Assembly (NCBI GenBank): GCA_017882555.1
Contig: JADGPH010000224.1
Span: 1 to 5,728 of the forward strand
DNA length: 5,728 bases
Direction: 5' to 3'
Source of the DNA: Thermoleophilia bacterium
Lineage (GTDB): Bacteria > Actinomycetota > Thermoleophilia > Miltoncostaeales > Miltoncostaeaceae
The notes under the pieces were generated by a model. The model was given only the letters and a program-made list of their open reading frames with translations, did not search any database and was not told the DNA's origin. Shown one piece after another: positions 1 to 4,587 of the stretch. Made by a program: the position numbers and the translations under genes. Each line of letters starts with the position of its first letter. Position 1 is the stretch's first letter.

Positions 1-123
1 ACGCCGATGCGCCGCGCGGCGTTCCCGGCAGAGGTCGCCGAATCGGTCGCGTTTCTTGCGTCGCCGGCCGCCGGGTTCATCACCGGTCAGGTGTTGTCGG
101 TCAACGGCGGCGTGGTGATGTAG
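1..123 (+). CDS. Short-chain dehydrogenase/reductase (SDR), C-terminal end only
   Basis: Frame 1 is open from the left edge to a TAG at 121-123, giving 40 residues. They match the C-terminal end of classical SDR enzymes of the FabG type: a substrate-loop remnant (TPMRRAAFPAEVAESVAFLA), then the conserved ITGQVLSVNGG block that closes the Rossmann-fold domain and the subunit interface. SDRs are cytoplasmic NAD(P)(H)-dependent oxidoreductases acting on alcohols, ketones or acyl carriers. The cofactor-binding TGxxxGxG motif and the Ser-Tyr-Lys catalytic residues lie upstream of the window, so substrate and cofactor cannot be judged. The gene ends convergently with the glycosyltransferase gene, 45 bp away. 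The family call is firm from the C-terminal signature; a specific name such as fabG would be guesswork. Confidence 0.88.
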   Translation, partial: TPMRRAAFPAEVAESVAFLASPAAGFITGQVLSVNGGVVM

Positions 124-138
124 GCAGGCGAGTCCGCA

Positions 139-162
139 GCGGCGGCCGCTGGTGGCCGCCGC
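139..162. terminator. GC-rich hairpin between convergent genes, possible two-way terminator
   Basis: Positions 139-147 (GCGGCGGCC) and 154-162 (GGCCGCCGC) are perfect reverse complements around a 6-nt loop (gctggt). The hairpin sits in the 45-bp gap between the SDR stop (123) and the glycosyltransferase stop (169), where either transcript would need to end. There is no T-run on either side, so it is not a canonical intrinsic terminator. Stem-only terminators are proposed in high-GC actinobacteria. GC-rich sequence can form such stems by chance, but the position and perfect pairing favour a functional role. Confidence 0.5.
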
Positions 163-168
163 GTGGGC

Positions 169-1755
169 TCACCCCCCGGTGGTGCGCAATTGGTGGGGCC
201 GTCGCGTGGGCGTCACGTGCACGAAGATCGCGATGCTCTTGATGTTGATCCGCTCGGCGGTCGCCCCCGAGGCCGCGATCGCGGCTTGGAGCGCGTCGGC
301 GGGCGGGCCGATCGGCGCGGCAAATGCAGGGTCGGGATCGCGGGCGACCGTGGCCGCCTGGTCGTGAAAGCGCACCAATCCCGGCGACGGCGCGACGGCG
401 ATGTTTCCGTCTGCCGCAAACGCAATCGGGTACGCCAGCCAGTAGTTGGCGTAGAGGCCGTGCGCGCCGGCACGCAGGAGCGCCGCCACGACCGCGGGCA
501 TGTCTTGGGTCAGGATCGGCATGCCGTTGACGTGACCGATCGTCTCCCCATGCGCGTTCGCCGCGCGCAGAGTGGTGATCGTCATCGCCAAGACTGCGAC
601 GACGAGCCCGATCGCCACGGTCGGGATCGCCCTCCGGGGGATCCTGTGCACGCCCCACGCGAGCGCGAGTGCGAGCAGCGGGTACAAGGTGAACAGATAC
701 CGTGGTTCCCGCGTATAGGTCGTGAACGCCGAGAATCCGTAGGGAAGCCCGAAGAGGACGAACCCGACCAGGACCATGTCGATCGGCGCGCGGTGCGTCA
801 TGCGCAACGTGATCAGATCCCACATCCCGCGCCAGCGGACCACGATTCCTGCGGCGAGCAGTCCGAGTGCGACAGCGAGGATGATGACCGGGGGCAGCCA
901 GCTGATCGCGCGTGCGTCGGAGAAAGGACGCGAGACACCGAGAAACATCTCCAGCAACGGGTGTACGAGCCCTGTGAGCTTGGTGGAGATCGATCCGGTG
1001 GACGTGCCGGTCCCTTGGGACCATGGCCCGACAAAGCCATGAACGAACTGCCAACCGATTGACGGCGCATCGCCGATGATTGCCCCGGCAATCCCAAACG
1101 GTACGAGCCCCACCAAGGATCCACGTGCGGAGGCGATCGCCCACGCCACCGCCGGGACCACGAGGAACAACGACAGACTGCTCTCCCAGACGCCAAGCCC
1201 AACGCACAGGCCGAGTCCCAGGGCGACCCACCGGCTCCGCGGCGATGGTGTGAGAATGAGCGCCAGCAGCATCGCCACGACCCCGATGAGCTGGGCCGCT
1301 TCGTATGCGCCGTGGCTGTGGATCCCCTTGTAGACGTTGTAATAGGGGCCAACTGCGTAGATCGCCGCCGCCAGCAGGCCGCCCCATCCCGATGCGGTGA
1401 CCCGCCGGCCGAGCACACCTACCACCAGGCAGGTCACCGCACAGAGCGCGACTTGGACGAGCCGGAGGTCGGTGGGATTGCTGGGCAGCACCGCGAGTGT
1501 TCCGGCTTGCAGATACTGCTCGAGGGCCCCCATGTAATTTGAGCCGGCGAGATACGCGAAATAGTGCCCGTGCAAGATGTCCCGGGCCATGATGCCGGTG
1601 GCGGCTTCATCTCCGTCGAGGCGGCCGATCGTGCTCGTCAGGGCGACGAATCGAATCGCAGTCGCGCCGATCAGGATGCCGGCAAGCGTAAGCGCTTGGG
1701 CGGTTGTCCAGCCGCCGGGAATCCTGTGGAGCCGTGCGTGGGCGCGATCGATCAC
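169..1755 (-). CDS. Polytopic GT-C-type glycosyltransferase (GT39/ArnT/PMT-like)
   Basis: This is a probable integral-membrane glycosyltransferase of 528 residues that would use a polyprenyl-phosphate sugar donor on the outer face of the membrane. After a short basic N-terminus come TM1 (about residues 21-40) and then LDGDEA (46-51). That is the acidic D/E pair in the first extracytoplasmic loop which, in GT-C enzymes, supplies the catalytic or metal-binding acid. The YMGALEQYLQAG stretch follows. I count about 11 hydrophobic segments in all, ending with the EPRYLFTLYPLLAL segment and a last helix near 380-396. A tail of about 130 residues (397-528) carries YANYWLAYPIAF and would lie outside the cell. 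An in-frame ATG at 1827 exists, but it would overlap the upstream HAD gene by 76 bp and add an Arg-rich leader. I prefer the GTG at 1755, whose GTG overlaps the HAD stop as GTGA. A GAGAAGG lies 15 nt upstream, rather far for a Shine-Dalgarno. Acceptor and sugar are unknown. Confidence 0.85.
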   Translation of the reverse strand: MIDRAHARLHRIPGGWTTAQALTLAGILIGATAIRFVALTSTIGRLDGDEAATGIMARDILHGHYFAYLAGSNYMGALEQYLQAGTLAVLPSNPTDLRLVQVALCAVTCLVVGVLGRRVTASGWGGLLAAAIYAVGPYYNVYKGIHSHGAYEAAQLIGVVAMLLALILTPSPRSRWVALGLGLCVGLGVWESSLSLFLVVPAVAWAIASARGSLVGLVPFGIAGAIIGDAPSIGWQFVHGFVGPWSQGTGTSTGSISTKLTGLVHPLLEMFLGVSRPFSDARAISWLPPVIILAVALGLLAAGIVVRWRGMWDLITLRMTHRAPIDMVLVGFVLFGLPYGFSAFTTYTREPRYLFTLYPLLALALAWGVHRIPRRAIPTVAIGLVVAVLAMTITTLRAANAHGETIGHVNGMPILTQDMPAVVAALLRAGAHGLYANYWLAYPIAFAADGNIAVAPSPGLVRFHDQAATVARDPDPAFAAPIGPPADALQAAIAASGATAERINIKSIAIFVHVTPTRRPHQLRTTGG

Positions 1756-2420
1756 GCCGGGTGGCTGGTGCCTTCTCGGACGGGAGAACACGCGAGCCCA
1801 AGCCGCACGTCGACCCGTTGCACCCATTCGTGGTCGTCGTGGGCATGCAGGGTCGATACGCCGTACTGCTCTGCACGACGCAGCGCCTGCGGGCGATCAT
1901 CGACGTAGAGCACGCGCTCCGGCGCCGATCCGAGGTGGGCGAGCTGCGCGAAGGCGCGCGGGTCGGGCTTGACGAGTCCCGTGGCGCTCGAGATGAGCAA
2001 GGGGTCAAAGAGTTCGGTCAGCCCTTCGCGTGCGAATACCGGCAGGACCCATTCGTGACGCTGGTTCGAGAGGATCCCGACCGGAACGACCTCGGCCCAA
2101 CGTCGAACCTGGGCAACGTCGGCCAGTGGCGGCAGCATCGAGGTGGTCATCTGGGTTTGCCAGCGACCCGGGACCCCGGGGACTTCGGCGTAGGTCGTAA
2201 AGACTTCCCAGAACTGGTCAAAGCCCATCTGCCCACTCCAAAACGGCCGGAACAGCCGCGTGTTGAAAAACCGCCAGAGCTGCTGTTCGCTCTTGCCCGA
2301 GAGCCCGGCGAGTTCGGTAACGATCTGGGGCATCGCCGACGGGAGGATCACGCCGCCGATGTCGAGGATCAGGTGCTCGACGGGCGGAGCGGCGGCGGCG
2401 GTCAGATCGGTGGCGGCCAT
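1752..2420 (-). CDS. HAD-superfamily hydrolase, subfamily IA / YihX-like
   Basis: This is a cytoplasmic haloacid-dehalogenase-fold hydrolase of 222 residues, most likely a phosphatase on a small phosphorylated metabolite. All four HAD motifs are visible: motif I LILDIGGVI with nucleophile Asp20, motif II ILSN with Ser118, motif III GLVKPDPRAF with Lys151, and motif IV VLYVDDRPQAL with Asp174/Asp175. A helical cap between motifs I and II (about 30-100, rich in Trp/Phe) fits the C1-cap IA group. The usual second Asp of motif I (DxD) is Gly22, as in the DLGNV form of E. coli YihX, a glucose-1-phosphate phosphatase. The ATG at 2420 is chosen because the longer reading from 2510 would run into the divergent capA-like gene and adds sequence unlike the family. 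A TAGACT box ends 8 nt before this ATG. It is first in a two-gene unit with the glycosyltransferase. A sugar-phosphate substrate is possible but unproven. Confidence 0.88.
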   Translation of the reverse strand: MAATDLTAAAAPPVEHLILDIGGVILPSAMPQIVTELAGLSGKSEQQLWRFFNTRLFRPFWSGQMGFDQFWEVFTTYAEVPGVPGRWQTQMTTSMLPPLADVAQVRRWAEVVPVGILSNQRHEWVLPVFAREGLTELFDPLLISSATGLVKPDPRAFAQLAHLGSAPERVLYVDDRPQALRRAEQYGVSTLHAHDDHEWVQRVDVRLGLACSPVREGTSHPA

Positions 2421-2434
2421 CGCGGTCAAGTCTA
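2421..2434 (-). promoter_or_regulatory. -10 box and leaderless start for the HAD/glycosyltransferase unit
   Basis: Read on the minus strand, TAGACT (2434-2429) is followed by tgaccgcg and then the ATG at 2420. It matches the actinobacterial TANNNT -10 form. The 8-nt gap would place transcription start at or within a base of the A of the ATG, giving a leaderless mRNA. No AG-rich Shine-Dalgarno is present and no convincing -35 box is visible 16-18 bp upstream. Confidence 0.55.
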
Positions 2435-2471
2435 GGGGCCAGATTCGGGCGACGAGGCCCGCTCCGGGCAA

Positions 2472-2483
2472 TAGACTGCCGCG
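2472..2483 (+). promoter_or_regulatory. -10 box and leaderless start for the capA-like gene
   Basis: TAGACT (2472-2477) is followed by gccgcg and then the ATG at 2484, a 6-nt gap that places transcription start at about the start codon. A second ATG follows directly at 2487 (9-nt gap). No Shine-Dalgarno and no recognisable -35 box can be seen. The same hexamer, followed by CCGCGATG, occurs on the other strand for the divergent HAD gene. Confidence 0.55.
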
Positions 2484-3680
2484 ATGATGTCTCACAGCCC
2501 GCATGAGCACACGGCCTCAGGCGCGGCTGCACGCCACGCTCGTCGGTGGCGCCGACGCCGCGCCGCGATGATCGGATGCGCCGGCATCGCGCTGGTTGCG
2601 GGTGCGTCCTGGGCGGCCTTCGCTGCGTCCGCATCGACGCCGCATGCCATTCGGCCGGTGCCCTCGAGATCCGCGACCACGGGTGCGAGTTCGCGGGCGC
2701 CCGCCCCGGCCCTTGCGAGCGCCCAGGTGCGGATCGCCGCGGTCGGCGACACGATGATGGGCTCTCCTCCGTGGGGGTTGCCGCCGGCGGGGGGCACGCG
2801 GCTGTTCTCTGCGGTCCGCCGATTCCTGGTCGGGGATGTCGTGATGGGCAACCTCGAGGGCACCCTGACGATCTCCGGGCCCTCCAAGTGCGGCGCGTCG
2901 GTTTCATCGACCTGCTTCGCGTTCCGGAGCCCGCCGAGCTACGCCCGTAACCTCTCCGCGGCCGGCTTTACGGTCATGAACGGGGCCAACAACCACTCCT
3001 TTGACTTCGGTGGGGCCGGTCGCGTCAACACGCTCGCCGCCCTCCGGCGCGTCGGGCTCAAGTACACGGGTCTGCCCGGTCAGTTTGCGATCCAAAAGGT
3101 GGGCGTGGTCAAGGTCGCGATCCTGGGGTTTGCCCCCTACGGATGGGCCAACCGATCGGATCTGCTGGGCACGGTGCGCGCCCTGGTCAAGGTCGCCGCG
3201 CGCCAAGCCAATCTTGTGATCGTCAATGTCCATGCGGGTGCGGAAGGGGTCGCCGCCCAGCACGTGCGGCCGGGCACCGAGTACTACCTCGGTGAGAATC
3301 GCGGCGACGTGCTGGCGTTCGCGCACACCGCCATCGATGCGGGCGCGGCGCTGATCGTCGGCCACGGGCCCCATGTCCTGCGTGGCATGGAGTTCTATCG
3401 TCACCACCTGATCGCTTTTAGCATGGGCAACTTCCTGGGGTATCGGGCCTTTGGACTCGGAGGCGTCCTCAGTCAGAGCGGCGTCCTGCAGGTGACCCTG
3501 GCCGCCAACGGACGCTTCATCGCGGCGCGGCTCGTGCCGGTTCATCTGAACGGGTCCGGTGTGCCATCCCCAGGAGGGGCCGGGATCGCGTTGGTGGGGC
3601 GTCTTTCGCGCGCGGACTTCGGGCGACTGGCGGTGGGTATCTCTGCGGGCGGGGTCATCACCCCGCCGCGCGGCCAATAG
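2484..3680 (+). CDS. CapA/PgsA-family exported protein (PGA_cap metallophosphatase fold)
   Basis: This 398-residue protein has a basic N-terminus (RRWRRRR, 20-26) and a hydrophobic stretch (about 28-48), so it carries a signal peptide or membrane anchor. An Ala/Ser/Pro/Thr linker runs to about 80. The PGA_cap domain follows with its motifs in order: VGDTMMG (87-93), GNLEGT (122-127), ANNHSFDFG (168-176), VNVHAGAE (247-254), GHGPHVLRG (293-301) and MGNF (314-317). The Asp, Asn and His residues in these motifs match the metal-binding residues of calcineurin-like phosphoesterases. CapA/PgsA is known from Bacillus as a membrane-bound factor needed for poly-gamma-glutamate synthesis or export, but many bacteria carry stand-alone homologues of unknown job. 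No capB, capC or capE homologue is in view, so a poly-glutamate role is not supported. The usual Trp of HWGxE is Ala251. A Cys pair (136, 144) in the extracytoplasmic domain could form a disulfide. The gene is divergent from the HAD/glycosyltransferase unit. Confidence 0.88.
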   Translation: MMSHSPHEHTASGAAARHARRWRRRRAAMIGCAGIALVAGASWAAFAASASTPHAIRPVPSRSATTGASSRAPAPALASAQVRIAAVGDTMMGSPPWGLPPAGGTRLFSAVRRFLVGDVVMGNLEGTLTISGPSKCGASVSSTCFAFRSPPSYARNLSAAGFTVMNGANNHSFDFGGAGRVNTLAALRRVGLKYTGLPGQFAIQKVGVVKVAILGFAPYGWANRSDLLGTVRALVKVAARQANLVIVNVHAGAEGVAAQHVRPGTEYYLGENRGDVLAFAHTAIDAGAALIVGHGPHVLRGMEFYRHHLIAFSMGNFLGYRAFGLGGVLSQSGVLQVTLAANGRFIAARLVPVHLNGSGVPSPGGAGIALVGRLSRADFGRLAVGISAGGVITPPRGQ

Positions 3681-3704
3681 GACCGACCCCGCCCGGAGCC
3701 GGAC

Positions 3705-3714
3705 GGACGCGTCC
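3705..3714. promoter_or_regulatory. Palindrome upstream of the hydrolase -10 box, possible operator
   Basis: GGACGCGTCC is a perfect 10-bp inverted repeat lying 2 bp upstream of the putative -10 box at 3717, where a bound regulator could block polymerase. It could also be chance in GC-rich DNA, and no second copy of the site is seen in the window. Confidence 0.25.
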
Positions 3715-3716
3715 TC

Positions 3717-3729
3717 TAGGCTGATGTGC
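3717..3729 (+). promoter_or_regulatory. -10 box and leaderless start for the alpha/beta hydrolase gene
   Basis: TAGGCT (3717-3722) is followed by gatgtgc and then ATG at 3730, a 7-nt gap that fits a leaderless transcript. The alternative in-frame ATG at 3724 lies only 1 nt after the box, too close to be transcribed from this promoter, which favours 3730. No Shine-Dalgarno precedes either ATG. This is the third occurrence of the same arrangement in the window. Confidence 0.5.
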
Positions 3730-4587
3730 ATGCGACGCATCAACGTGGGCGATCTTCGCCTTGCCATTCGCCAGGAGGGGTCCGGCGACCCAGTCGTGCT
3801 GCTGCACGGCTTTCCGGAGTTGTCGTATTCGTGGCGCCATCAGCTCCCAGTCTTGGCCGAGGCGGGCTTTTGCGCCATCGCACCCGACCTGCGCGGCTAC
3901 GGCGATTCCGATCGACCGACGGGCGTCGCTGCATATGCGGTGCCGGCGCTTGTGGGCGACGTGGTTGGCCTGATCGATGCACTCGGATATCCACAGGTGC
4001 ACCTGGTCGGCCACGATTGGGGTGGTGGGCTCGCATGGGCGACCGCCGCCCTGCATCCCGAGCGGGTGCGCACGCTGACGATCGCCAACGCCCCGCATCC
4101 GACAGCCTCCGCGGAGGCTCGGCGCGACGATGCCGCCCAGCGCGCCAAGAGCTGGTACATGCTGCTCTTCCAATTCGTCGGGGTGGCAGAGAGCTGGCTG
4201 GCCAACGACGATTTTAGAAACCTGCGCGAGATGGTGTTCGAGAATGCGGCGCCGGGCACGTTCACGCCGGATGACGTGCAGATCTATCTCGATGCATTTT
4301 CCCGCGACGGGGCCTTGACCGCGGCGCTCAACTACTACCGGGCCAACATGCCCGCCGCCGCGTGGCTGCGCCCGCCACCGCAACTGCCCGACATCACGAC
4401 ACCCACGATGGTGATCTGGGGCGAGGCCGACAGCTATCTCGGGCTCGGGCTGTTGAAGCGCTCGTGCGCGAAGGTGCGCGCGCCCGTGCGGGTGGAGCGC
4501 CTGCCCGGGGTCAGCCATTGGGTCCAGCAAGAAGCACCCGAGCTCGTCAACGCGCTGCTGATCGACTGGCTGCGCGCGGCCGGTTAG
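3730..4587 (+). CDS. Alpha/beta hydrolase, epoxide-hydrolase type
   Basis: This 285-residue cytoplasmic alpha/beta-hydrolase probably opens epoxides to diols; a haloalkane dehalogenase-like activity is the main alternative. Visible signatures are the oxyanion motif LLHGFPE (24-30), the APDLRGYGDSDRP block (51-63), the nucleophile elbow VGHDWGG with Asp96 (Asp, not Ser, which argues against an esterase), an acid in WGEADSYL (Asp234), and catalytic His263 in GVSHWVQ. Two lid Tyr residues sit where epoxide hydrolases bind the epoxide oxygen: Tyr143 in SWYMLLFQ and Tyr203 in ALNYYR. These make epoxide hydrolase the better call. Length is typical for a bacterial member without an extra N-terminal domain. 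The frame stays open upstream to 3559 inside the capA-like gene, but homology begins near RRINVGDLRL, so ATG 3730 is chosen. It starts 49 bp after the capA-like stop with its own putative promoter, and its stop overlaps that of the convergent ligase by 4 bp. Confidence 0.88.
   Translation: MRRINVGDLRLAIRQEGSGDPVVLLHGFPELSYSWRHQLPVLAEAGFCAIAPDLRGYGDSDRPTGVAAYAVPALVGDVVGLIDALGYPQVHLVGHDWGGGLAWATAALHPERVRTLTIANAPHPTASAEARRDDAAQRAKSWYMLLFQFVGVAESWLANDDFRNLREMVFENAAPGTFTPDDVQIYLDAFSRDGALTAALNYYRANMPAAAWLRPPPQLPDITTPTMVIWGEADSYLGLGLLKRSCAKVRAPVRVERLPGVSHWVQQEAPELVNALLIDWLRAAG

Noticed and set aside
101..1387. Long open frame on the minus strand (428 codons), and a 299-codon frame on + at 163-1062
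   Set aside because: Both translate to Arg/Pro/Gly-rich sequence with no family signature and lie over the glycosyltransferase gene, which has clear membrane segments and GT-C motifs. They are shadows caused by GC-rich codon third positions.
200..1760. Many GATCG/GCGATCG-like words, resembling an iterated palindrome
   Set aside because: They are spread through coding sequence, vary in their flanks, and are explained by common Asp/Ile/Ala/Arg codon pairs in GC-rich genes. A genome-wide word count would be needed to claim enrichment.
2436..2460. GGGCC/GGCCC inverted repeat inside the divergent intergenic gap
   Set aside because: Five-base arms 15 bp apart are expected by chance in GC-rich DNA, so I do not call an operator.
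2421..2510. N-terminal extension of the HAD protein to an ATG at 2510
   Set aside because: It would overlap the divergent capA-like coding start and erase both promoters; the extra 30 residues look like translated intergenic DNA.
3559..3729. N-terminal extension of the alpha/beta hydrolase into the capA-like gene
   Set aside because: The added residues are Arg/Ser/Pro-rich and unlike the family. The hydrolase fold begins at about 3733, and ATG 3730 is correctly placed after a -10 box.
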